From contig CAWIQF010000014.1 in assembly GCA_963838205.1 (NCBI GenBank), positions 248,001 to 312,000 on the forward strand: a stretch of DNA of 64,000 nucleotides, given 5' to 3'. The notes under the pieces were generated by a model that saw nothing but the letters and a program-made list of their open reading frames with translations, was not told the origin of the DNA and did not search any database. Position numbers and translations under genes: made by a program. This stretch comes from CAIVVT01 sp963838205. GTDB taxonomy: Bacteria; Acidobacteriota; Terriglobia; Bryobacterales; Bryobacteraceae. Below are positions 26,010 to 33,573 of this stretch, piece by piece (position 1 is the stretch's first letter; every line of letters begins with the position of its first letter).

Positions 26010-26312
26010 CTACCGGTCCGTCTTTTTCCCGGGTGCCTTGGGCTTCGCGCCCGGCTGGCCGAGCGGTTCGCCGCCGTCGGCCATGGTCAGACCCAGGCCG
26101 GGCATGTCGAAGGAGTGGCCGTCGAAGCCCTTCACGAAGTCTGTCAGTGCGTTGTTCGCCGAGTGCTCCGCGGGCTTGCGCACCCGCGCGCGCAGGTCCT
26201 GCCACACTCCGTAGCCGATGGCTGCAAAACAGACCAGGGTGACGAGGCCCAGACTCAGGTTGACCCAGTTCAACCACATCGTCTGCGGATCGTTCCAACT
26301 AGCTCCAAACAT
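26010..26312 (-). CDS. Small single-pass membrane protein, first gene of the Qrc-like operon
   Basis: 100 residues from the ATG at 26312 with GGAGG 5 bp upstream; the longer frame to 26339 has no such site. One transmembrane helix spans about residues 17-37 (NLSLGLVTLVCFAAIGYGVW), followed by a basic stretch and a hydrophilic Gly/Pro/Lys-rich tail. I do not recognise a family. It is separated by 19 bp from the Cys-rich GcvH-fold gene and leads the operon, so it is a candidate small subunit or assembly anchor of the redox complex. Confidence 0.75.
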   Translation of the reverse strand: MFGASWNDPQTMWLNWVNLSLGLVTLVCFAAIGYGVWQDLRARVRKPAEHSANNALTDFVKGFDGHSFDMPGLGLTMADGGEPLGQPGAKPKAPGKKTDR

Positions 26313-26719
26313 GCAAACCTCCAGGCGGTAGTCCGCCACCCAAGTCAGTGCACGCCGGTTGCCACTAGCTAAGCTATTGATACATATAGAGTAAGATTCT
26401 TTATGGCCAACATGTGTGCTGGATTTTAAGACGCATAAATCCCATATTCCAACACGATACGTTCATGAATGGATTTTCAGACAACTGTCTGAATTCGCGG
26501 CGGGCATGCAGCCCGCCGTAGGCCCGGGGGCGGGCGTGAGCCTCGGCAGCGTCTGTATTGAATGAGACTGGCAGTGGGTGTGAGGAAGAGGCGCGAGGAG
26601 TTTCCCGCTCAACCCACGGTTTAAAGGTACAGCGGAGCTCTTCATAGGGATGTTGGCTGTCAACAGGATTTCAGCCGGGCAGTTCCCGCCTTCGCGCTTC
26701 GAGCTTCCGCCTTCGCTCG
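26313..26719 (-). promoter_or_regulatory. AT-rich upstream region of the Qrc-like operon
   Basis: This 407-bp gap contains no gene. Its first 150 bp are markedly AT-richer than the rest of the window. On the minus strand TTGGCC near 26414, 16 bases, then TATATG near 26390 form a possible promoter, followed by a leader of about 70 bases. Two palindromes lie further upstream: CAGAC-AACT-GTCTG at 26479-26492 and the 8-bp stem CGGCGGGC/GCCCGCCG at 26498-26518. Either may be an operator or a remnant terminator. Confidence 0.45.
26498..26518. repeat. 8-bp perfect inverted repeat
   Basis: CGGCGGGC (26498-26505), loop ATGCA, GCCCGCCG (26511-26518). It lies between the GIY-YIG gene stop and the Qrc-like operon promoter. 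There is no T tract on either side. Confidence 0.5.
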
Positions 26720-26730
26720 CTACGCGAGCT
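26710..26730. repeat. REP-like hairpin repeat, copy 1
   Basis: A 21-bp unit, CCTTCGCTCGCTACGCGAGCT, with internal arms GCTCGC/GCGAGC. A second copy with one mismatch lies at 27079-27099. The two bracket the GIY-YIG gene, and this copy overlaps the last codons of it. Confidence 0.6.
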
Positions 26731-26998
26731 TCCGCGGACAAGTCGGCGGACAAGCCGGCCACAGGTGACGGTTCGCGAAAGCTCGTCCAGAACCGGACTT
26801 CAAATACTGCTCGAATTGCGCGGCTTGTTCGCGGGTGGAGAAGGCAGCGTAGGTCCGTAGGGTCCACGGTGTGAATTTGGAGGTATGCGGAACGCCGCCG
26901 GCGTCGTGCTTGGCGAGGCGGGCTTTGAGATCGCTGGTCAGGCCAACGTATCGTTGCTCCGAGTGGGATTGACTTTGAAGAAGGTAGACGTAGTACAC
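26720..26998 (-). CDS. GIY-YIG endonuclease-domain protein
   Basis: 92 residues from a GTG at 26998. The domain signature is complete: YYVYLL (GIY position), RYVGLTSDLKARLAKH (YIG with the catalytic Arg) and a C-terminal Glu in QFEQYLKSGSGRAF. This is the short stand-alone UrbD/UPF0213-like type, common in bacteria and sometimes linked to mobile DNA or repair. The last 15 residues (after RHLW) read into a short repeated DNA sequence and are probably not part of the fold. It lies 160 bp from the 3' end of the tmRNA gene, a common integration target. Confidence 0.8.
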   Translation of the reverse strand: MYYVYLLQSQSHSEQRYVGLTSDLKARLAKHDAGGVPHTSKFTPWTLRTYAAFSTREQAAQFEQYLKSGSGRAFANRHLWPACPPTCPRKLA

Positions 26999-27078
26999 GG
27001 GGCGGCTCCGACGTCCGACCAGTTTACCGTTTACGGTTTGCGTCCTGCATGGAAGAGCGGCTCTTGAAAGCGGGCCCT

Positions 27079-27099
27079 CCTTCGCTCGCTGCGCGAGCT
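27079..27099. repeat. REP-like hairpin repeat, copy 2
   Basis: The same 21-bp unit as at 26710-26730 with A to G at one position, in the same orientation. It lies between the GIY-YIG start and the tmRNA 3' end. Confidence 0.6.
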
Positions 27100-27158
27100 A
27101 TGGCGGGCACCAGCCTTCGTCAACGCTCCGGCTTGCCAGCCGAAGCCTTGGCGAAGGC

Positions 27159-27512
27159 TGGTGGAGGCGGCGGGAGTTGAACCCGCGTCCGAAATGGCTT
27201 GCCATGACAAGACTACGTGCGTGTCCGATTCGAAATCTCAGTCCCGCCCTCAGAACCGGCAAGAAGGAACGGAACCCAGCCTGATTGAGTTTAAATCCGC
27301 TGCCCCAGGCGGAGGCTTTGGACCGATCCTGCAGAAAGACGCCGGTCCGGAGGAGCGCAGGCACCCAACCGGTGGCGGCCACCTAAAAATTAGGCAGCGT
27401 AGGCAAACTGCGTGTTATTGGCAGTTGTTGTTTTTCCAGTCGTTTTACGGGAGCCTGGAACCCGGCACGCCTCATCACATCAATTCCATCCCGTCGATAC
27501 CGTTACGCCCCC
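27159..27512 (-). ncRNA. ssrA: tmRNA (transfer-messenger RNA)
   Basis: On the minus strand the 5' end GGGGGCG (from 27512) pairs with the 3' CGCCTCC before an encoded ACCA ending at 27159. The 3' part has the T-arm GCGGGTTCAACTCCCGC. The 5' part has the typical GGTATCGACGGGATGG segment. A resume frame at 27422-27390 reads GCC AAT AAC ACG CAG TTT GCC TAC GCT GCC TAA, giving the tag ANNTQFAYAA, preceded by AAACAACAAC. The length of about 354 bases is normal. It rescues stalled ribosomes and marks the product for proteolysis. The neighbouring clpS gene encodes a Clp adaptor, which may be a coincidence. A hairpin-rich segment lies directly downstream at 27109-27158. Confidence 0.96.
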
Positions 27513-27681
27513 TTATTTCCAGGATACACCCACACGGAACAGCGCCCTCCGCATTCAAGGTACCGCGCCGGGCCGCGTGCACGAGCGGCCGGCCAACGCG
27601 GTTGTGGCTTTGCGAGCACAATCGGGAGAGAATGTTTCTGAGCGAAAACGGTTTCGGGGTGCGACACTGATAACTTCGGCC

Positions 27682-28023
27682 ATGGGTTCCACCACGCCCG
27701 CTCCGGTACGGGAAGCGATCGAGCTTGAAAAAGAACAGACGCCGCCGCTTTGGAAGGTCGTCCTGCTCGACGACGACGCGCACACCTACGACTACGTGAT
27801 CGAAATGCTGATGAAGCTGTTTCTGAAGACGATAGACGAAGCTTACTCGCATGCGGTCGAGGTGGATACGATGGGCCGGACCGTGGTCATGATCTGCGAG
27901 CGCGAGGCTGCGGAATTCGCGCGCGACCAGATCCACGGCTATGGCGCGGATTGGCGCCTGCCGCGCAGCAAAGGGTCGATGAGCGCGACCCTGGAGCCGG
28001 CCCCAGGTGGCGCGAGCGCATAG
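27682..28023 (+). CDS. clpS: ATP-dependent Clp protease adaptor ClpS
   Basis: 113 residues from the ATG at 27682. The ClpS core is clear: PLWKVVLLDDDAHTYDYVIEMLMKLF (the KV-x-L-x-(N/D)DD and (E/D)(Y/F)V motifs), then AYSHAVEVDTMGRTVVMICEREAAEFARDQIHGYG. A flexible acidic N-terminus precedes it, as needed for delivery of N-degron substrates to ClpAP. The C-terminus (ADWRLPRSKGSMSATLEPA) matches the ClpS end. No clpA is adjacent. The ribosome site is poor, so the exact start is less certain than the identity. Confidence 0.88.
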   Translation: MGSTTPAPVREAIELEKEQTPPLWKVVLLDDDAHTYDYVIEMLMKLFLKTIDEAYSHAVEVDTMGRTVVMICEREAAEFARDQIHGYGADWRLPRSKGSMSATLEPAPGGASA

Positions 28024-28095
28024 AAGAGCGCGGCCGGCCCAGTTCCGGCGACAGCCGTGGAGGGCCGGCTGATATCATCGGTTTTACTCCCAGCC

Positions 28096-29793
28096 ATGCG
28101 GTTTTCTTCCTTCGATCAGCCCTACCAACTCGGGACCAAAACGGTCCGCGGCCGGCTTGTCATTCCTTCCGGCATCCGCTGCACCCATGCCGCGACGATT
28201 CACAAATGCTTCCACGAAATTCCGGCCATCGGCGTCGTCACCACCAAGAGCATCAGCGCCCAGCCGCGGCCGGGCTATCGCGAGCCCATCTACGCGCGCT
28301 ACGCCCCGGGCTGTTACATCAACGCGGTCGGTCTGGCCAACCCCGGCGCCGCGGCCTATCTGGCCGAATTTGAAGGCCTGCGGACGCCCGACGACAAGTT
28401 CCTGCTGGTTTCGATCTTCGGCTCCGACGTGGGAAGTTTCGTGGAAGCCGCACTCACGCTGCAGCCAATCGCCGACGGCTTCGAGCTCAACATGTCGTGC
28501 CCGCACGCCAAGGGCTACGGCGCGGAGATAGGGCAGGATTTGAAACTGCTCGAGACCATCACGGAGGCGGTCGTGCGCGCCGTTGGCGTGCCTGTTTTCG
28601 TGAAACTTTCTCCGACGCTCGCGCGACTCGGCATCACGGCCCAAGCCGCACTGGCGGCGGGCGCGGCGGGCTTCACGCTCATCAACACCGTCGGCCCCGC
28701 GCTGGCCGAGGTTGGCACGGACCCGATCCTGCACAACCGGCTCGGCGGTTTGTCCGGCGATGGAATCCGCCCCATGGGCTTGCGCGCCGTCGAGCAGGTG
28801 CGCAGCGCGGTCGGCAGCGAACCAGTCATCATCGGCATGGGCGGCATCGCCTCGCCCGAACACGTCCTTCAATACGCCTCCGCCGGCGCGGATCTGTTCG
28901 GCGTGGGCAGCGCGCTCACCGGGCTGGATAGCGATCAGATGCGCGACTACCTGACACAACTCGAGCACGACTTGGGCCATGACCACGACCGCAGCTACGC
29001 GCGCTCGTGCGAATCCACCGTGCCCATGGACTACGTGAAAGCCCGCGTCACCGGCCGTGTCGATTACGACGAGTCGCTCTTCAAGCTGATCCTCGACAAG
29101 CTCCCGGAAGAGGCGAGCGATGGCGACCTGGCAGGCAAATTTATCTTCCTCTGCCTGCCGGGGATCGGTGAAAAACCCTTCGCGATTTTCTCGTCTTCGG
29201 AAAAAAGCGTGGTCGTGCGCACCGTCGGCATTTTCACGGAGCACCTGGCCCGCTTGCAGGCCGGCGCGGAGATTCTGCTGCGTGGACCGTACGGCCAGGG
29301 CGTGCCGGTGTTCGAGAACAGCACGCTGGTTTTCGTGGGTGGCGGCACGGGCATCGCGTCGCTGCTGGAGATCGCCCACAAGCTGCGCCCGACGAACAAG
29401 CAGCTCTTTCTTCTCGGCGCGAGATCCAGCCGGCACCTCTTCGACATCGACGCATTCCGCCGTCTCGGCCCCGTTTTCCTGGCCACTGACGATGGCACTG
29501 TGGGCCATCACGGCTACGTGCCGGACCTGATCGGAGAAGCGCTAGCTGGAGTGCCGGCCAGCGAGATTCAACGCCTGGTTTTCATCAACTGCGGGCCGCG
29601 GCCCATGGTCCAGCGCTGTTTCGAGATTCAAAGCGAACTGGTACCTGCGGAGCGCATCATCGGCTCGATCGAGTACATGACCAGTTGCGGAGTTGGCATT
29701 TGCGGAAAATGCGCCAGTCCCTCCGGCGCCCTCACGTGCATCGACGGCCCGTTCCTGCGCGAGCGCGAATTTCGGCCTATCGCCGGCACATAG
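28096..29793 (+). CDS. pyrDK: Fused dihydroorotate dehydrogenase, PyrD catalytic plus PyrK electron-transfer domains
   Basis: 565 residues from the ATG at 28096; a GTG at 28057 is an alternative. Residues 1 to about 305 are a class 1B PyrD: VVTTKSISAQPRPG, FELNMSCPHAKG with the catalytic Cys, VFVKLSPTLA, INTVG and the FMN-phosphate loop IIGMGGIASPEH. Residues about 320-565 are PyrK: the FAD/NAD module (PFAIFSSSEKSVVVRTVG, LRGPYGQGVPV, VFVGGGTGIASLLEI) and the C-terminal [2Fe-2S] Cys set (SCGVGICGKCASP with Cys in ALTCIDGPF). The two are normally separate proteins forming a heterotetramer with NAD+ as acceptor. Here they are one continuous frame. The role is the fourth step of pyrimidine synthesis in the cytoplasm. 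Confidence 0.92.
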   Translation: MRFSSFDQPYQLGTKTVRGRLVIPSGIRCTHAATIHKCFHEIPAIGVVTTKSISAQPRPGYREPIYARYAPGCYINAVGLANPGAAAYLAEFEGLRTPDDKFLLVSIFGSDVGSFVEAALTLQPIADGFELNMSCPHAKGYGAEIGQDLKLLETITEAVVRAVGVPVFVKLSPTLARLGITAQAALAAGAAGFTLINTVGPALAEVGTDPILHNRLGGLSGDGIRPMGLRAVEQVRSAVGSEPVIIGMGGIASPEHVLQYASAGADLFGVGSALTGLDSDQMRDYLTQLEHDLGHDHDRSYARSCESTVPMDYVKARVTGRVDYDESLFKLILDKLPEEASDGDLAGKFIFLCLPGIGEKPFAIFSSSEKSVVVRTVGIFTEHLARLQAGAEILLRGPYGQGVPVFENSTLVFVGGGTGIASLLEIAHKLRPTNKQLFLLGARSSRHLFDIDAFRRLGPVFLATDDGTVGHHGYVPDLIGEALAGVPASEIQRLVFINCGPRPMVQRCFEIQSELVPAERIIGSIEYMTSCGVGICGKCASPSGALTCIDGPFLREREFRPIAGT

Positions 29794-29849
29794 CCGCCTC
29801 AGGGCAAGCCACGCGCCGGTCGTCTCCCACGCGCAGAGTTCAGCCGTTT

Positions 29850-32800
29850 CTACTTGATCTTCACCGGATACGGCCCATGCTCCGGCAGCTTCGGCGTCGC
29901 CTGATCGAGTTGCTTCAGCAGTTCGGCCACACCGCGTTCGAGTTGCGGATCGTGTCCTTCAATCACCGAGCGCGCGTCGTTGTCCACCACGATGTCCGGA
30001 TCGACGCCGTGGCCTTCCACGGCCCATTCGCCCTTGGCATTGGCGTAGGCGAATTCAGGCACGTTCACGTGGCCCCCGTCCATCAGCGCGCCATGATCGG
30101 TAATACCGACCACGCCGCCCCATGAGCGCTCGCCAATCAGCAGCCCCAGCTTCGCGGCGCGGAACATCCACGGGAAAATGTCCCCGTCGGAGGCCGAGTT
30201 GCCGTCGAGCAGGACCGCCTTCGGACCGATGAACACGCTCTCGGGGTACACGCTTGGCGTCGCCCGATTGCGGGCGTAATCGAGTCCCAACATGACGCGG
30301 CTCAGCCGCTGAATGACCATGCGCGAAATGTTGCCGCCGCCGTTGGCGCGATCGTCGATCAGGAACGCTTCCTTGCGCAGTTGCGGGTAGTACCACTTGA
30401 TGAATTCGCGGATGCCCGCCTCGCCCATGTCGGGCAGGTGCATGTAGCCGATCCTGCCGTGCGAGAGTTCATCCACTTTGCGGCGGTTCTGTTCCACCCA
30501 GTTGAAGTACACGAGATTGCTCTCGCTCGCCAGCGGGCGATAAGTGACCTTGCGCGCTCCGGCCAGCGTGGGCGTGGTGTTCAGCGTCAATTGGACCGGC
30601 GCGTCGCCGGCGTTGCGCAGGTTCTTGTAGATGTCCTGCTTCGTCGTCACTTCCTCGCCGTTGACCGCCAGCACATAGTCGCTAACTCGCGCGTCCACGC
30701 CCACCTCGGTCAGCGGCGAACGATAGATCTCTTCCTCGTTCTGCCCCTGGAAGATCTTGGCGATCCGGTAGCGGCCGGAAGCGGCGTCGACTTCAAACCG
30801 CGCGCCCGGCAGACCGGCGTGCGGGCGCGGCGGCAGCGGGATGTCGCCGCCGTCGATGTAGGTGTGCTGCACGGTCAGTTCCGAGATCATTTCGCTGAGC
30901 ACGTAATTCAGGTCGGTGCGGTGCGCCACATACGGCAGCAATTGGCTGTAGCGCTGGCGGATGGCCTCCCAATCGTGCCCGTGCATGTTCGGCGCGTAGA
31001 AGAAATCGCGGTACCGTCGCCACACCTCGTTGAAGATCTGTTTCCATTCTTCGGTCGGCACCCGCTCCAGCTTCAGGCCGTCGGTCGGTACCGTTTTCTT
31101 GCTGCTCGCGCCCGTCGGTGTCGCGTCGTAAATGTTCCATGCCGGACCCTGGCGGACCAGCACTTTCGATCCATCTCGCGACAGCACAAACCCGCCAATG
31201 TCGTCGACCAGTTTCGTATCTTTGCGGTCTTTGAACGCGAAAATATGCAGCGCCGGCTTCGTCGGCGCCTCGCGGCCGTAATACGGCGCCGGCCCAGTGG
31301 CGTAGATCAGTGCGTCGGCCTTCACCCCCAGGCCAAAATAGTTGTCGGCTTCGACGGGCACGCGCGTCGCCCGGCCTGCCAGGCCGTCGAAGTCGATGCC
31401 CTTGTCTTTGTTGGCGTCCTTGTCGGCGCCCTTGGCCTCGGCCGCCAGTTTTTCCTTGTCCTTATCCTTATCCTTCGAGGCATCGCTCTTCGCAGGCTCG
31501 TCCTTCTTGATCGTGACTTCGTCGCTCTCCATCGGGAACGGGTTCTTGACGTCCTTGCGCAACGCCAGCGCAAAGATGCCTCGGGAACGGTTCGTGGCGA
31601 AATCGAACTCGATCTGCGAAAGCTGCGGATGAAACTCGTGCACGGCGATGTAGTACAGATAGTCGCCCTTGGGATCCCACTCCGGCGAGCTCTCGTCGAA
31701 CGTCCCATTCGTCACCTGGTGCAGCTTTCCATCCTGCAGACTCCAGATGTACAGCACCGAAATATTCGCCGTGTTGTTCATGTTGAACGCCAGGTAGCCG
31801 CTGCCCGGCGACCAGGTGTAGTCGAAGATTCCGCCCTCGGTCGAATGAGCCACTTCCTGCAGTTTCTTATCGGCCAGCGTGACCACCCACAGCCTGCCGT
31901 CCTTATCGCTGAACGCCAGCCTCGTACCGTCGGGCGACCATCGCGGCTCGTAGCGCATGGCCTTGCCGCTGCTGGTGATTTGCTCCGCGGGCGTCGACCC
32001 ATCCTGCGCCACGACGTAGATCTCCTCCTCGCCGCTGGCGTCCGAAATGAAGGCCACCTTGGAACCATCCGGCGACCATGTCGGATGTTTGTCATGCGCT
32101 CCCGGCGAATGCGTCAGATTGCGCGTCGGCCCGTGCTCCACCGGCGCCGAGAAGATGTCTCCCCGCGCGCCGAACAGCACGCGCTCCCCTTTGGGACTGA
32201 GCTCCACCTCTTCAATGTGATTCGCCGCCGAGATATAGCTGGGCCGGCGGTTGATCCCATCGTCGGGCACGTGGACGGAGATCGGCGTGTTCTTGCCCGT
32301 CTTGACATCGAGCACCTGCAGCTCGCCGTCCAGCTCGTAGACGATACGACGCTCGCGGTCCGACGCTGGCCAGCGTACGTCCCACACCGTGTTGCGCGTC
32401 ACCTGCGTGGTCTTGCCGCTGGCGACGTCGTACGCGTACAGGTTGAAATGACCGTCTTTGTCGGAGTTGAAATAGATCTGCTTGCCGATCCACATCGGAT
32501 CGCGGCTCGCGCGCGGTCCTTCCGAAATCAGCTTGGCCGCGTGCGTCTCGAGGTTAAAAATATACAACTGATTCGCCGTGCCGCCGCTGTAGCGCTTCTC
32601 CGGGCGGAAGTCGCGCGCCTGCGGCGAGTAGACCATCTCGTTGCCACCCGGGGAGAACGATCCGGAACCGGCCACCGGCATCGGCAGCGGCTCGGCCGGC
32701 CCTCCATCCAGCGGCACGCGGTACAGCCGGCTCTGCCCCAGCGCCCAGCCATCGCGCAGCGTCCTGAAGATCACGTAGCGGCCGTCATTCGACCACCCGT

Positions 32801-33188
32801 AAACCTGCTGATCGTAGCCCCAGCGCGGCGCCAGCGGCCCGCGCGCCGGGTAGTAGGTCAGTTGCCGCGGCTCGCCGCCCGTCGCCGGGATCACGTACAC
32901 CTGCTCGTCCCCGTCATATTGCCCGGTGAAGGCGATCCACTGCCCATCCGGAGAAAACCGGGCGAATAATTCCACGCCGGGATGCGCCGTGAGGCGCGTC
33001 GCCGTACCGCCCGTGGCGGCCACTACCCACAGATCGCCGCCGTAGCTGAACGCAATGCGGCTGTCGTGAATGTCTGGGAAGCGCAGCAGTTTCGTCTGCG
33101 CGAAAAGCGGGCTCCAGATTGCGGCCAGCAGGATCGCTCCTGCGAGCACACGCAGTGCCAGCGGTGAGACTGTTTTGGGGGATGGCAT
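29850..33188 (-). CDS. Tricorn protease homologue
   Basis: 1112 residues from the ATG at 33188 (GAGG 6 bp upstream). A signal peptide ends near LFAQ, so it is periplasmic. Residues about 35-550 form WD/TolB-like propeller blades (SPDGQWIAFTGQYDGDEQVYV, SPDGSKVAFISDASGEEEIYV). Residues about 560-598 are a Lys/Asp-rich low-complexity linker. The C-terminal half has the tricorn core: SELTVQHTYIDGGD with the catalytic His, a PDZ domain (YVLAVNGEEVTTKQDIYKNL) and the S41-type serine site GNSASDGDIFPWMF near residue 998 with GERSWGGVVG. Tricorn trims peptides from upstream proteases. It is a monocistronic-looking gene downstream of the isc operon on the same strand, with 174 bp between. Confidence 0.93.
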   Translation of the reverse strand: MPSPKTVSPLALRVLAGAILLAAIWSPLFAQTKLLRFPDIHDSRIAFSYGGDLWVVAATGGTATRLTAHPGVELFARFSPDGQWIAFTGQYDGDEQVYVIPATGGEPRQLTYYPARGPLAPRWGYDQQVYGWSNDGRYVIFRTLRDGWALGQSRLYRVPLDGGPAEPLPMPVAGSGSFSPGGNEMVYSPQARDFRPEKRYSGGTANQLYIFNLETHAAKLISEGPRASRDPMWIGKQIYFNSDKDGHFNLYAYDVASGKTTQVTRNTVWDVRWPASDRERRIVYELDGELQVLDVKTGKNTPISVHVPDDGINRRPSYISAANHIEEVELSPKGERVLFGARGDIFSAPVEHGPTRNLTHSPGAHDKHPTWSPDGSKVAFISDASGEEEIYVVAQDGSTPAEQITSSGKAMRYEPRWSPDGTRLAFSDKDGRLWVVTLADKKLQEVAHSTEGGIFDYTWSPGSGYLAFNMNNTANISVLYIWSLQDGKLHQVTNGTFDESSPEWDPKGDYLYYIAVHEFHPQLSQIEFDFATNRSRGIFALALRKDVKNPFPMESDEVTIKKDEPAKSDASKDKDKDKEKLAAEAKGADKDANKDKGIDFDGLAGRATRVPVEADNYFGLGVKADALIYATGPAPYYGREAPTKPALHIFAFKDRKDTKLVDDIGGFVLSRDGSKVLVRQGPAWNIYDATPTGASSKKTVPTDGLKLERVPTEEWKQIFNEVWRRYRDFFYAPNMHGHDWEAIRQRYSQLLPYVAHRTDLNYVLSEMISELTVQHTYIDGGDIPLPPRPHAGLPGARFEVDAASGRYRIAKIFQGQNEEEIYRSPLTEVGVDARVSDYVLAVNGEEVTTKQDIYKNLRNAGDAPVQLTLNTTPTLAGARKVTYRPLASESNLVYFNWVEQNRRKVDELSHGRIGYMHLPDMGEAGIREFIKWYYPQLRKEAFLIDDRANGGGNISRMVIQRLSRVMLGLDYARNRATPSVYPESVFIGPKAVLLDGNSASDGDIFPWMFRAAKLGLLIGERSWGGVVGITDHGALMDGGHVNVPEFAYANAKGEWAVEGHGVDPDIVVDNDARSVIEGHDPQLERGVAELLKQLDQATPKLPEHGPYPVKIK

Positions 33189-33362
33189 GTGAAACCTCAA
33201 CCGATTGAGCTTACCAAAAACGAGCTTAATCAGGACACCCGTGTCGATCGCGCGCCGATAATGCGCCGGTCACGCGTCTATCATGCATGGATCATGCACC
33301 GATCAGACGCGCGGTGAAACGGTAGCTGCATTCCGTCTCAACCGCTCGGGCCCGCCGGCCCG

Positions 33363-33572
33363 CTACGACTGGTCCGTGAATTCTTCGTGCCAGGCCATCT
33401 GGATCGCTTCGAGCTTGGCTTCATTCGAGGCCAATGGGTCGTCGCCGAAGTCTTCCAGTTCGACCACCATCTTGTGCAGGTCCGTGAAGCGCACCGTGAG
33501 CGGATCCACTCCCGGGAACTTCTCCTGCAATGCGATGCCGATATCCTCGGCCATGTTCCAATCGAGTGTCAT
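33363..33572 (-). CDS. iscX: Iron-sulfur assembly regulator IscX
   Basis: 69 residues, the normal length. The phrase VRFTDLHKMVVELEDFGDDPLASNEAKLEAIQMAW matches E. coli IscX (YfhJ) nearly residue for residue, including the acidic DDP-x-ASNE patch that contacts IscS. IscX binds iron and slows IscS as part of cluster assembly. It is the last gene of the isc operon, one base after hscA. In E. coli a ferredoxin gene lies between hscA and iscX; here it is missing. Confidence 0.93.
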   Translation of the reverse strand: MTLDWNMAEDIGIALQEKFPGVDPLTVRFTDLHKMVVELEDFGDDPLASNEAKLEAIQMAWHEEFTDQS

Positions 33573-33573
33573 A

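Noticed and set aside
27161..27670. 169-codon plus-strand frame
   Set aside because: It runs antisense through the tmRNA gene.
30381..32969. 862-codon open frame on the plus strand
   Set aside because: It lies antisense to the well-supported tricorn gene, has no domain I recognise and a composition expected from a GC-rich shadow frame.
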